NCBI RefSeq assembly: GCF_010894435.1
Contig: NZ_JAAIXZ010000003.1
Coordinates: 124,001 to 188,000, forward strand
DNA: 64,000 bases
Direction of reading: 5' to 3'
DNA from: Pyxidicoccus trucidator
GTDB taxonomy: Bacteria; Myxococcota; Myxococcia; Myxococcales; Myxococcaceae
The notes under the pieces are model-generated. The model saw only the letters and a list, made by a program, of their open reading frames with translations. It made no database searches and was not told the DNA's origin. Position 1 is the stretch's first letter. Each line of letters opens with the position of its first letter. The position numbers and the translations under genes are program-made. Positions 1 to 7,924 of this stretch are shown piece after piece.

Positions 1-551
1 ATGTCCACCCGGTCGTCCTCGACGGGGATGAAGTCGCGCTCCGTAATCGAGGAGCCGCGGCCCAGGGCCTTGGCGCCGTGGCGCACGACCTCGGAGAAGG
101 TGCGGTCCGTCACCTTGCGCTGCTTCTGGACGCGGCTGGCGCCCACGCCGACGGCGATGCGCTTCGTCACCTCGTCAATCCAGCGGCGGCGCAGCGCGGG
201 GTCGGCGACGTCCTCGGCCATGAGGGACGTCTGCAACTGCACCATGCCGCAGCCGATGTCGTAGCCGGCGGCGGTGGGCAGGAGGATGCCGTCCGTCTCG
301 ACGACGGTGCCGATGGGCACGCCGTAGCCCACGTGACAGTCGGGCGTGACGGCGACGCGGGTGACGCCCGGGAAGGACGCGGCGTTGACCACCTGGTCGA
401 ACACGGCGTCCTCCAGGCCGGGCGCCTCGGGGCCCTCGCCCCAGAGCAGCTTGTCGGACAGGAACAGGTCCGCGTCGACCTTCATGCTCTTGGTCTTCGG
501 CAGGACGTAGTGGCCCTCGGAGGCCTTTTCGAGATGTTGCTTCCAGCTCAT
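1..551 (-). CDS. rtcB: RtcB-family RNA ligase, C-terminal part cut off by window edge
   Basis: RtcB joins RNA 2',3'-cyclic-phosphate or 3'-phosphate ends to 5'-OH ends in a GTP- and Mn-dependent reaction in the cytoplasm, in RNA repair. The ATG is at 549-551 (reverse strand), and 183 codons are visible before the edge. The N-terminal half shows the family hallmarks: VTPDCHVGYGVPIGTVV followed by YDIGCGMVQLQT. These correspond to the PDxHxGxGxxxG and DIGCGM metal-binding segments of RtcB. The rest of the protein, with the guanylated His, lies outside the window. The gene is alone on its strand here, with about 400 bp of gene-free DNA upstream. No archease or rtcA gene is visible. The family call is firm; the coordinates are partial. 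Confidence 0.93.
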   Translation of the reverse strand, partial: MSWKQHLEKASEGHYVLPKTKSMKVDADLFLSDKLLWGEGPEAPGLEDAVFDQVVNAASFPGVTRVAVTPDCHVGYGVPIGTVVETDGILLPTAAGYDIGCGMVQLQTSLMAEDVADPALRRRWIDEVTKRIAVGVGASRVQKQRKVTDRTFSEVVRHGAKALGRGSSITERDFIPVEDDRVD

Positions 552-951
552 GGCTTGAATCCCCCCGATAGGGGTGAACACGCGGCAGTGACGGGAGCGT
601 CCGAAGGAGGCTGACCGGCAGCACCCGAAAACCCGGTCCGAAACGAGGATGCTGGGAGAGCAGGCGGGAAGGCGAGCGATTTCGCGGGGCTCCAGAGCCG
701 CCACGAAGCAGGGCGGACCCTCCACGAAGCCGTGCACGGACGCGTCAGCCGAGCCCCGCACGGGCCACGGATGTTGCCGCGACGACGTCGATGTCCCACC
801 TTGGGATGAGACGGGCAGCGCGCCCGCGCGTGGAGCCGGCCGAGCGAGAGTCGGCTCGCGTGCGAAGGACGCGATTCCGATCGCCGTGGGACTTGCGGTG
901 TTCCGCCCTCATTCCCATCCATTGCTCAGCATCCAGGTAGGGGGTTGGGCG
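552..951. other. gene-free stretch between divergent rtcB and a small secreted-protein gene
   Basis: This 400-bp gap separates two divergently transcribed genes and so should hold both promoters. Open frames cross it on both strands, but none has a convincing start, ribosome-binding site or recognisable product. The open frame running in from 649 on the plus strand is best read as an upstream extension of the small gene that starts at 952. I see no clear promoter box, terminator or RNA gene. Confidence 0.5.
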
Positions 952-1278
952 ATGGGCTTTCTTGGTGGGGTTTTCCTGGCGGTGGCGCTGAACACGGCGC
1001 CGGTGGAACAGAATCAGTCGCAGGCGGAGCAGAAGCCGGAGCTGGTGGCGGCCCCGGTGTTCAATCCGTCCATCTGCGCGAAGAAGCGCGTGGACCCCTG
1101 CGGATGCCACCACGTGTACGGCATCCGGCACTGCCACCCGAATCGGAAGGGTGAGCACTGCGAGGCTCCGGTGAAGGCACAACTGCCCGCCGAGAGCACC
1201 CAGGCCCCGGAGCCGGCGAAGACCGAGGCTCCCAAGCAGAAGAAGCAGATCGACCCGAAGAAGTCCGTGTCGATGTAG
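952..1278 (+). CDS. small secreted protein of unknown function with a Cys/His-rich core
   Basis: A 108-residue protein. I chose the ATG at 952 because a G-rich ribosome-binding stretch precedes it and because it starts a hydrophobic signal-peptide-like segment (MGFLGGVFLAVALNTA). The mature part has a compact core, DPCGCHHVYGIRHCHPNRKG, at about residues 48-67, with several Cys and His residues that could bind metal or form disulfides. A low-complexity Lys/Pro/Glu tail follows. I do not recognise a named family. An upstream in-frame extension to 649 is open but has no signal sequence at its start. The gene converges on the TPR gene across a repeat-bearing gap. Confidence 0.6.
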   Translation: MGFLGGVFLAVALNTAPVEQNQSQAEQKPELVAAPVFNPSICAKKRVDPCGCHHVYGIRHCHPNRKGEHCEAPVKAQLPAESTQAPEPAKTEAPKQKKQIDPKKSVSM

Positions 1279-1430
1279 GCCCACGGGCGCGCCTTGGAAG
1301 GCAAGGCGCGCCCCGCGAAGGAACGCGTCGACCTCGCGCGCGAGCAGGTCCGGCGCTGTTCGGTGACTTCCTGGCACAGCTCCTCGCCGAGGTGTCGTGA
1401 GGCTCGGTGCGTGACGGACGTCAGGCTCGC

Positions 1431-1498
1431 GAAGGAACCATCGTTCCAGCGGGCATGCGCCCCGGGGGCGAAGGTGGAAGGAACCGTCGTTCCAGCCG
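1431..1498. repeat. intergenic palindromic repeat cluster, locus A (two clear units)
   Basis: Two related units begin at 1431 (GAAGGAACCATCGTTCCAG) and about 1477 (GAAGGAACCGTCGTTCCAG), 46 bp apart. Each has a GGAAC...GTTCC inverted core. A more degenerate piece follows near 1573. The cluster lies between the convergent ends of the genes at 952-1278 and 1547-2863. It resembles the clusters at 28.05 kb and 46.04 kb in core sequence, spacing and position after gene ends. The frames open across it are a by-product of the repeat. Confidence 0.6.
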
Positions 1499-1546
1499 TC
1501 ACCCGTCAGGGCGGAGTCCGCGCAGTCTCTTCCCGTGTCATGAGAC

Positions 1547-2863
1547 TCAGTGCGTGACGGAGGTCGGGCCCGTGGAACGCGGCTCGGAGGCGTACGCCGC
1601 GCCAGGCTGTTGCTCGACGGGCAAGGGGAGCGTCTCCGCGCGGCTCACCTCCAGCGGGCTGTCCGAGCGGATGATGACCCAGCGCGCCTGCGGTGACACC
1701 CGGAGCGCCACGGCATTCGGACCCAGGCGGCGCAGCTCGGGACGGTACGGCATCGTCTGTGTGGGCGTGCGCGCGTCTCCGCCAGAGGCAGTGGCCGCAT
1801 GAGGCATGGGCACCATCGTCAGTGAGGTCGCACCGGAGCTCACGGCCTGTCCGGGCATGGCCACGCCGCGAAGAGGGGGTGCTCCAGCGGGGCGGCCCGA
1901 TGGGGGCACCGGCGCCATCGTGGCACCAGCGGGCCGAGCGGAGTGCGGCACCGGCGCCATCGTGGCACCAGCGGGCCGAGCGGCGTGTAGAACGGGTGCC
2001 ATCGTCGCGCCAGTGGGCCGTCCCGCCGAAGGCAGCGGCGGAATCGCCCCAGCGGGCCGTGCAGGGAGCACTCCCGCGGGCCGCGCAGCCGAAGGCACGG
2101 GCGCCATCGTGGCCCCGGTGGGGCGCGCGGACGCAGACCCCGTTCGCGCGAGAGGAAGGTTCGGAGGCACCGGCGTCTCGCTGATGAGCTGTCCCTGAAC
2201 GACCGGAACGAGGCTCGGGAACTCACGTGCCGTGCGTCCCGGAGTCACCGGCTGCGTCAGCGGAATCGGTGCCATCGTCCGCCCGGAAGTGCGCAGCGCG
2301 TCCAGGTTCACCGGGGTGATGGTGGGCACGATGGAGGGAAGCGGCCCAGGCACCGGCGTCGCCTCGGCCGCGCGAAGGACATACGGAGGCGGCGGCGGAG
2401 GCGGCGCGGCCTGGCCTGGTGGGGCTCGCGGCGTCGTGGAGCCCGCGCCTTGCGCGGAGGCGGCACCGGGCCGCTCGAAGAAGCCAGTGGCGCCGCTGTA
2501 GAGCCGCGCGTCCTCCAGCGCGGTGGAGGGCGTGGCCTGGTACCCCATCCGCGCGAGGTCCGCGTGAATCTGCGGGTCCCTCGGGTCGAGCTCGAGCGCG
2601 GCGCGCAGCGCACCCCGTGCGCGCGACTCGCAGCCCTCCGCCAGCAGCAGCTCCGCGGCGGCCCGGTACGAGCCGATGGCCGACTGACGGTCCCCCGCGC
2701 GGCGACAGGCCTCCGCGTGGCGCACGCGGACGTTCGGGTCCTTCGGGGCCAGCCGGAGGATGCGCTCATAGGTCTCCGCGCACTGGGCGTAGCGGCCTCG
2801 AGCGAAGAGGGCGTGCGCGGCTTCCTTCAGCTCCCTCAACTTCATCAGCTCCCGCTCGCCCAT
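1547..2863 (-). CDS. TPR-repeat protein with a long Pro-rich repetitive tail
   Basis: A 438-residue protein. Residues about 1-110 form two to three tetratricopeptide repeats (helix pairs such as ALFARGRYAQCAETYERILR, then ASYRAAAELL-type and ALRAALELDP segments), a protein-protein docking fold. From about residue 125 on it is Pro/Ala-rich and low complexity, with tandem units like RPAGATMAPVP. A short globular piece ends it. I placed the start at 2863, with GGGAG immediately before the ATG; an alternative Met lies six codons further in. The frame stays open further upstream, but that stretch lacks TPR character. It is divergent from the sigma-factor gene at 3138, so it may share a control region. 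The function is unknown beyond a likely scaffold role. Confidence 0.7.
   Translation of the reverse strand: MGERELMKLRELKEAAHALFARGRYAQCAETYERILRLAPKDPNVRVRHAEACRRAGDRQSAIGSYRAAAELLLAEGCESRARGALRAALELDPRDPQIHADLARMGYQATPSTALEDARLYSGATGFFERPGAASAQGAGSTTPRAPPGQAAPPPPPPPYVLRAAEATPVPGPLPSIVPTITPVNLDALRTSGRTMAPIPLTQPVTPGRTAREFPSLVPVVQGQLISETPVPPNLPLARTGSASARPTGATMAPVPSAARPAGVLPARPAGAIPPLPSAGRPTGATMAPVLHAARPAGATMAPVPHSARPAGATMAPVPPSGRPAGAPPLRGVAMPGQAVSSGATSLTMVPMPHAATASGGDARTPTQTMPYRPELRRLGPNAVALRVSPQARWVIIRSDSPLEVSRAETLPLPVEQQPGAAYASEPRSTGPTSVTH
1911..2036 (-). repeat. in-gene 42-bp tandem repeat (14-residue unit)
   Basis: Within the TPR gene a 42-bp unit beginning GGCGCCATCGTGGCACCAGC on the plus strand repeats at 1911 and 1953 almost perfectly, and again at 1995 with changes. 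It encodes a 14-residue Pro/Ala-rich unit containing ATMAPVP. Looser copies lie on both sides. Exact multiples of three keep the frame, so unit number could vary between strains. Confidence 0.75.
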
Positions 2864-3137
2864 CTCCCTGCCCCCATTGCCATTTCGAGCAGCAGGAAGC
2901 AGGGCGCGTGCCGCTGGGTGCAGGGCCGCTGAAAGGTCCAATGTCTGGCGGAATCTCCACCTGTGGCCGCAGTCGCCTGTCACACATCGCGCAGCGCTCA
3001 CGCCCGAAGTGCGAGCCGGCACGCCCCCCGGTCCGCCCCACCCGTTGCCGGACCCTGTAGAAATGGGGAAGGGCGCTGTAACAAGGAAAGTCCCCGTGGC
3101 GGCCCGAGGGTCGGGTTCGCTCCAGACCGAGGCGTGC

Positions 3138-4028
3138 ATGCAAACGCGGCAGAGCCTGTCGCTCCTGTTCATTCCGTACCTGCGTCCCGACTCGCGGGCG
3201 TATGCGGACATGCCCGACCTGGAGGACGTGCTGGCGTCGCTGTACGCCTCGGGCCGACAGGCCTGGCCCACGGTGCCGCTGTCCGAGGAAGGCTTCCTGC
3301 GCCACCTCGCCGAGCGACTGGCACCGGAACGCACGCTCGCGGAGGTCCACGCGGCGGACCTGTACCTGGCCTGTGCGTGTGCGCGAGGCGTGCCGTCCGC
3401 GCACGCCGCGCTGGAGCGTCACGTCCTGCCGAAGACGGCCGCGTCGGTGGCGAGGGTGCGTGGCGCGGGAGTGGAGTCGGCGGAGGTGCTCCAGCGCCTG
3501 CGCGAGCGGCTCCTGGTGTCGGAGGGAGGCCGCCCGCCGCGAGTGGCGGATTACGAGGGAGGCGGGCCGCTCGTGGCGTGGCTGCGAGCCGCGGCGGTGC
3601 GCACGGCCCTCAACCTCCAGCGGGCGGAAGGCCGCAGGGCGAGGCTGGAGGAGGACGCGGAGGCGGGGCCGCTGGCGGAAGTGGCGGGAGCGGATGTCGA
3701 GCTGGGCTACCTGCGCCAGCGCCACCGTGAGGACTTCCAGGCAGCGTTCTCCGAGGCGCTCGCGGCGCTGCCCGCGCGGGAGCGCACGGCACTGCGCCTG
3801 CACGTGGTGGAGGGGCTGAGCCTGGAGCGCATCGGCACCATGTACCGCACGCACAAGTCCACCGTGTCGCGCTGGGTGTCACGGGCTCGGGAGGAGGTGC
3901 TGGCCGGAGCGCGCCAGCGGCTGGCGGAGCGGCTCCGGCTGTCCTCGGGCGAGCTGCACAGCCTGATGCGCGCGGTGGACGGTGAGCTGGACCTGAGCCT
4001 GCCCTCGTTGCTGCGCGAGCCCGGGTAG
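3138..4028 (+). CDS. RNA polymerase sigma factor, ECF-like, with extended N-terminus
   Basis: A 296-residue regulator. The C-terminal part is a clear sigma region 4: ALPARERTALRLHVVEGL, then a helix-turn-helix IGTMYRTHKSTVSRWVSRAR that would read the -35 element. Region 2 is weaker, around residues 130-165 (VAWLRAAAVRTALNLQR). The protein is longer than a typical ECF factor, with about 100 extra N-terminal residues. I chose ATG 3138, preceded by GAGG at good spacing; an in-frame ATG near 3063 has no ribosome site. Downstream come a secreted sensor-like protein and a kinase with an anti-sigma-type zinc finger, so control by sequestration at the membrane is a reasonable inference. The class is confident; the regulon is unknown. 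Confidence 0.8.
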   Translation: MQTRQSLSLLFIPYLRPDSRAYADMPDLEDVLASLYASGRQAWPTVPLSEEGFLRHLAERLAPERTLAEVHAADLYLACACARGVPSAHAALERHVLPKTAASVARVRGAGVESAEVLQRLRERLLVSEGGRPPRVADYEGGGPLVAWLRAAAVRTALNLQRAEGRRARLEEDAEAGPLAEVAGADVELGYLRQRHREDFQAAFSEALAALPARERTALRLHVVEGLSLERIGTMYRTHKSTVSRWVSRAREEVLAGARQRLAERLRLSSGELHSLMRAVDGELDLSLPSLLREPG

Positions 4029-4132
4029 CCGCGGGGCGGGAAACTATTTTCGAGCCCGCGTGCAACACCGCGAGGTGGCCGGTGTCACCCCGATGAAGGC
4101 GGAAGCACATCCCCATCCAGGAGGACACACCC

Positions 4133-4657
4133 ATGCGGTACGGCCTTGGCATCACCCTGTTCGCGCTGGCACTGGCCAGCATGCCCGCGAGGGCGGAGGA
4201 GCGCATCGAGCTGAAGGTGGGCGAGCAGCGACTCCTCACGGTGGGAGCGCTGACCCGCCTCGCGCTCGGGGAGATGGAGTTCGCGGAGGTGCGGACGGTG
4301 GGCACCACGCAGGTGGAGGTGACGGGGTTGGCACCCGGGAGCACGAAGCTGCTCGTGTGGAAGCGCTCGGGAGAGCGGGTGGACTACACGCTGGAGGTGA
4401 CGGGCGAGGCGGCGAAGGCGCCCGGGGTCGTCTCTCCTCCGGAAGAGACGGTGACGCTGAAGAAGGGAGCCACGCGCGACGTGCACGTGAAGGGGCTGAT
4501 GCGTGTCGCGGTGGGAGACCCCAAGGTGGCCGACATCTCCGTGAGCGGGACGGACGTGGTGCGAGTCACCGCGAGCAAGGTCGGGGAGACGACGCTGCTC
4601 GTGTGGAGCGGAGACGGCAAGGAGCGCCGCGCGTATCGCATCACCGTGAAGGAGTGA
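4133..4657 (+). CDS. secreted protein with two pilus-N-type (CpaC/RcpA N-terminal) beta domains
   Basis: A 174-residue exported protein: a signal peptide (MRYGLGITLFALALASMPARA), then two tandem copies of a small beta domain. Copy 1 (about residues 24-98) runs from IELKVGEQRLLTVG to LAPGSTKLLVWKRSGERVDYTLEV. Copy 2 (about 105-174) runs from VTLKKGATRDVHVKG to VGETTLLVWSGDGKERRAYRITV. This pattern resembles the 'pilus formation protein N-terminal' domain that opens CpaC/RcpA secretins, but no secretin domain follows. AGGAGG at 4119-4124 gives a strong ribosome site. It sits between a sigma factor and a kinase whose outer domain has the same pattern, which suggests a periplasmic partner or ligand-sensing subunit. 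Confidence 0.72.
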   Translation: MRYGLGITLFALALASMPARAEERIELKVGEQRLLTVGALTRLALGEMEFAEVRTVGTTQVEVTGLAPGSTKLLVWKRSGERVDYTLEVTGEAAKAPGVVSPPEETVTLKKGATRDVHVKGLMRVAVGDPKVADISVSGTDVVRVTASKVGETTLLVWSGDGKERRAYRITVKE

Positions 4658-4718
4658 TTCACGACGGGGAGGCGTCGGGCCGGCGAGCCTTCCTGAGAAC
4701 CGGGAGGAGCGCGGGCCC

Positions 4719-4845
4719 GGCTCCGCCCCGCGCCTTTCCGCCACCCGCCGAGGCCGCGATGGCGCGATGCACGCCATGAAGCCACGGCTCCGCCCCGCGC
4801 CTTTCCGCCACCTGACGGGACTGCGATGATGCAAGGCACTCCATG
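4719..4845 (+). repeat. 67-bp direct duplication of the kinase gene's leader, including its start codon
   Basis: A 27-bp perfect repeat starts at 4719 and again at 4786 (GGCTCCGCCCCGCGCCTTTC and on). Similarity continues in weaker form to an ATG exactly 57 bp later in each copy: 4776 in copy 1 and 4843, the kinase start, in copy 2. The offset of 67 is not a multiple of three, so copy 1 opens a different frame, a 17-codon reading frame from 4776 to its stop at 4827-4829. It looks like a duplicated translation-initiation region. Confidence 0.75.
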
Positions 4846-6279
4846 ACCCCTCCGCCCCGCCCCGAGCACGGTGCATGCCCGGATGAGAACGTGCTCGCGA
4901 GCTTCGCCACGGGTGCGTTGCCCGCCACCGTTGTGCCCAAGGTGGAAGCCCACCTGGACGGCTGCGCGGACTGCCGGGAGCTGGTGGGCGCGGTGGCGGC
5001 CGAGTCCTCCGTGCCCGATACACGCTGTGCCGACGCACCCACGCGGCTGGACACCGGAGTGCCAACACTCACCGAGGCCGGAACGGAGCCCGTGCTCCCG
5101 GAGGGGACACGCCTGGGCCCCTACGTGCTGCGCGAGCTGCTGGGCGCGGGAGGCATGGGCGTGGTGTACGCGGCCGAGGACCCGAAGCTGGGGCGTCGCG
5201 TGGCGCTCAAGCTGCTGCGTCCGCTGCGAGACGGCGCGGAGGGCGAGGGCCGCGAGCGACTGCTGCGCGAGGCCCAGGCCATGGCGCGCCTGTCCCATCC
5301 CAACGTGCTGCCCGTCTTCGAGCTGGGCACGGCGGACGGGAGGGACTTCCTGGCCATGGAGTGGGTGGAGGGAACGACGCTGGGAGGCTGGCTGCGAGCC
5401 CGCGAGCGCCCCTGGCGCGAGGTGCTGGAGCTGTTCCTCGCGGCGGGAGCGGGGCTGGCCGCGGCGCACCGTGCCGGGCTGGTGCATCGCGACTTCAAGC
5501 CCGCCAACGTGCTCGTCGGCTTGGACGGCCGCCCGCGAGTCACCGACTTCGGGCTCGCGAGGCACGGCATGTCGGACCGCGCCCTCGCGGCAACGCCTGC
5601 CGTCTCCAACGAGCCCGCGCTCACCCGGGCCGGAGCGGTGGCGGGCACGCCCGCGTACATGTCTCCCGAGCAGCGCGCGGGTCGTCCCGTGGACGCACGC
5701 AGCGACCAGTACAGCTTCTGCGTCGCGCTCCACGAGGCCCTCCACGGTGAGCGCCCCTCCGGACCTGAGGGCCGCGCCCGAGGCGCCACCGTCACTTCCT
5801 CTCGGATACCGAAGCACGTCCGAGCCGCACTGGCCCGAGGGCTCGCGGCGGCACCGGAGGACCGGTTCCCCTCGATGGACGGGTTGCTCGCGGCGCTCTC
5901 GCGCCCAAGACGCTCTCCCTTCCCGGCGGTCTCCCTCCGGCTCGCGGTAGCCCTGCTGCTCCTGGGCACCGGACTCGTGGTCTCGCTCTGGCGCCAGGTC
6001 GCACCCGAGCCTCCCGTCACGGCGCCACGGGTGTCCACGGAGGCGCCGGGGAAGGAAGCCCCGGGCAATCAGCTCATCGAGCTGCGAGTGGCGGAGGTGC
6101 GTGAGGTTCGTGTTCCCCAGCTCGAGCGCATTGCCGTGGGAGCCCTGGGCGTCGTGGAGGTCCACGCGGGCTCGGAGGGAATGCGACTGACGGCGCTCGC
6201 TCACGGGACGACGCACCTGGTGGCGTGGTCCCGGAACGGCGAGCGCCGTCTCTACACCGTGTCGGTCACCTCGCTCTGA
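4843..6279 (+). CDS. membrane Ser/Thr protein kinase with N-terminal anti-sigma zinc finger and C-terminal sensor-like beta domain
   Basis: A 478-residue protein. Residues 1-50 form a zinc-finger anti-sigma (zf-HC2 type) head with C12 and the H37-x3-C41-x2-C44 motif. Residues about 92-350 are a Hanks-type kinase: glycine loop LGAGGMGVVY, K123 in VALKLL, H215-R216-D217 in VHRDFKPANVL, D235 in DFGLA and a TPAYMSPEQ P+1 loop, so it should be active. A membrane span lies at about 365-385. The outer C-terminal part (about 408-478) ends in LAHGTTHLVAWSRNGERRLY, closely matching the domain of the upstream secreted protein. With the sigma gene two positions upstream, this looks like a transmembrane sensor-kinase that may also bind the sigma factor. 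Confidence 0.9.
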   Translation: MTPPPRPEHGACPDENVLASFATGALPATVVPKVEAHLDGCADCRELVGAVAAESSVPDTRCADAPTRLDTGVPTLTEAGTEPVLPEGTRLGPYVLRELLGAGGMGVVYAAEDPKLGRRVALKLLRPLRDGAEGEGRERLLREAQAMARLSHPNVLPVFELGTADGRDFLAMEWVEGTTLGGWLRARERPWREVLELFLAAGAGLAAAHRAGLVHRDFKPANVLVGLDGRPRVTDFGLARHGMSDRALAATPAVSNEPALTRAGAVAGTPAYMSPEQRAGRPVDARSDQYSFCVALHEALHGERPSGPEGRARGATVTSSRIPKHVRAALARGLAAAPEDRFPSMDGLLAALSRPRRSPFPAVSLRLAVALLLLGTGLVVSLWRQVAPEPPVTAPRVSTEAPGKEAPGNQLIELRVAEVREVRVPQLERIAVGALGVVEVHAGSEGMRLTALAHGTTHLVAWSRNGERRLYTVSVTSL

Positions 6280-6291
6280 GCGGGTGCCAGC

Positions 6292-7092
6292 TCAGCGGCT
6301 CGGCGGAGTCGGGCGGGCCTGGCGCGGCTTCTCCTGGCCCAGCAGGCGATAGGCCTCATCGCGGTGCTTCTTCAGCGTGGGCAGCAGGCCGTCGAGCTGA
6401 CCCTTCAGCTCGGCGTTGCTGGCGAACTGCTGCTGGCCGGCCATCACCTTGGCGATGTCCGAGTCATGGTGGCCCACCATGTGCGCGAGGAAGGCGCGGT
6501 CGAAGGCGGGGCCCTGGAGCGACTGGAGCTTCGCCATCGCGGCATCCGAGGCGTTCCGCATCGTCTTCTTGAAGTCGGTGTCCACCTTCGGCTCGCCGAG
6601 CTCGATGTTCTTCGTCGTCGCGTACGTCATGACCTTCTGGTCCGCGGCCTGGTGGTCCTTCACGAGCCGCGCGCCGAAGTCCTTCACGCCCTTCGAGACG
6701 CCCTTCTGCTGCGCGAGCTGGCCGAGCTGCACCTCCATCTGGTTGGCGCGGTGGAGCATCTCCAGATAGGCCTTCTCGTCGGTGGGAATGGGGAGCAGGC
6801 CCTGGTCCATCAGCTTCGCGCCCGCCGCGTCGGGCTGAGCACCTTGCGCCTGCATCCCGGAGCCACCCGTGCCCTGCACGCCGCCCGTGGCGTCCTTCAC
6901 CCCTTCGCCCTGGTCGATGGCCTCCGCCTCGCCCATGCGGAACATGCCCTGGGTGTCATCCGTCCCGTTCTGCGTCCCGGTCTCCTTCTGTCCGCTACGC
7001 TCCTCCGAGGGCTGCTGCTCGTCGTCCTGCGCGACAGCCGAGCCACCCACTGCCAGCGAGCCCACCAGCATCCATCCCATCCATCGCTTCAT
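6292..7092 (-). CDS. exported DUF4142 protein
   Basis: A 266-residue secreted protein: a signal peptide ([22 protein letters not shown]), a Gln/Gly-rich linker to about residue 105, then a helical DUF4142 domain (ferritin-like four-helix type) at about 105-245. Typical segments are [28 protein letters not shown] and [14 protein letters not shown]. The ribosome site GGAGG sits 6 bp before the ATG. Proteins of this group are often envelope or stress associated, but no reaction is established. The gene converges on the kinase gene with a 12-bp gap and appears to be transcribed alone. Confidence 0.85.
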   Translation of the reverse strand: MKRWMGWMLVGSLAVGGSAVAQDDEQQPSEERSGQKETGTQNGTDDTQGMFRMGEAEAIDQGEGVKDATGGVQGTGGSGMQAQGAQPDAAGAKLMDQGLLPIPTDEKAYLEMLHRANQMEVQLGQLAQQKGVSKGVKDFGARLVKDHQAADQKVMTYATTKNIELGEPKVDTDFKKTMRNASDAAMAKLQSLQGPAFDRAFLAHMVGHHDSDIAKVMAGQQQFASNAELKGQLDGLLPTLKKHRDEAYRLLGQEKPRQARPTPPSR

Positions 7093-7294
7093 TGCCTGCC
7101 TCCTTCAGTCAGAAAGTCCCGACGGGAAGGTGGAGACGGTGAAGCCCCCGAGGCCAGGGGAGGGCGGGCGGCGGAGCAGGCGTTCCCAGCCAGGAGCGCC
7201 GAGCGACATGGCGAGGCCCGGAGGACGGAGCGCCGGAGCGCCATCCCTCGTGGGAGTCATCGCGAACGAAGGTGCGCCGGCTTCCCGGCGTGCG

Positions 7295-7447
7295 TCAGTC
7301 GCTCGGGTTGTGGCGTTGCTTCTTGCGGACGGCGAGGGTGCCGAAGAAGCCCAGCGCGAACAGCCCCGCCATGACCTGGACGCCGAGGCCGTGGGACTCG
7401 ACGGCTTCGACGAGGTCGGCGACGAGCTTGACCAGCCCTCCGCTCAT
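7295..7447 (-). CDS. 50-residue single-span membrane peptide
   Basis: A short gene with ATG at 7445-7447 and TGA at 7295-7297. The product starts MSGGLVKLVADLVEAV, then has one hydrophobic span (VQVMAGLFALGFFGTLAV) and a basic tail RKKQRHNPSD, which predicts a small inner-membrane protein with its C-terminus inside. It follows two thioesterase genes on the same strand with a 10-bp gap, so it is likely co-transcribed. No family recognised. Coding support rests on position, the amphipathic head, the span and the charged tail. Confidence 0.55.
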   Translation of the reverse strand: MSGGLVKLVADLVEAVESHGLGVQVMAGLFALGFFGTLAVRKKQRHNPSD

Positions 7448-7457
7448 GGCGAGGGCC

Positions 7458-7919
7458 TCACGGCTCCGCGAGGAGGAACAGCGCGTGCGCGCTGGTGATG
7501 GGGCGGGTGCGGTCTTCCTGCCAGGCCTCCACGCGCACGTTGGCGACGCGCCGGCCCTGGCGGGTGATGAGGGCCTTGGCGAAGGTGTCCTGCGCCTTGC
7601 CCGAGCGCAGGAAGTCCACGGTGAGGGAGATGATTTTCGGCACGCGCTCCGTCTCCGTCTGGAGGAGGAGCTCGAAGACGGCGGCGGACTCCAGCAGCGC
7701 GCCCAGGGTGCCGCCGTGCAGTGCCGGCAGCATGCTGTTGCCGATGAGCTTGGGCGTGTACGTCATCCGGCAGAGCATCTCTCCGGCGACGTCCTCCACG
7801 CCGATGCCCAGGTACCGCGTGTAGGGGATGGCGTCGGTGAGCTTGCGGTACTCGCGCGTCTTGCGCACCTGGCGCACCAGGTCGGCGAGGGGCAGCGGGT
7901 TCGGTTTCGTGTCGCTCAT
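7458..7919 (-). CDS. hotdog-fold thioesterase, PaaI/DUF4442-like (second of a pair)
   Basis: A 153-residue single-domain hotdog protein, likely a cytoplasmic acyl-CoA thioesterase. It shows the central hydrophobic helix (ALHGGTLGALLESAAVFELL), the following strand (KIISLTVDFLRSGKAQD) and a C-terminal RVEAWQED strand, as in PaaI-type proteins. A positively charged N-terminus of about 30 residues precedes the fold. The adjacent upstream gene on the same strand encodes a second hotdog protein with a 5-bp gap, so the two may form a heteromeric enzyme or act on related substrates. The substrate cannot be read from the sequence. Confidence 0.83.
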   Translation of the reverse strand: MSDTKPNPLPLADLVRQVRKTREYRKLTDAIPYTRYLGIGVEDVAGEMLCRMTYTPKLIGNSMLPALHGGTLGALLESAAVFELLLQTETERVPKIISLTVDFLRSGKAQDTFAKALITRQGRRVANVRVEAWQEDRTRPITSAHALFLLAEP

Positions 7920-7924
7920 GGCCG

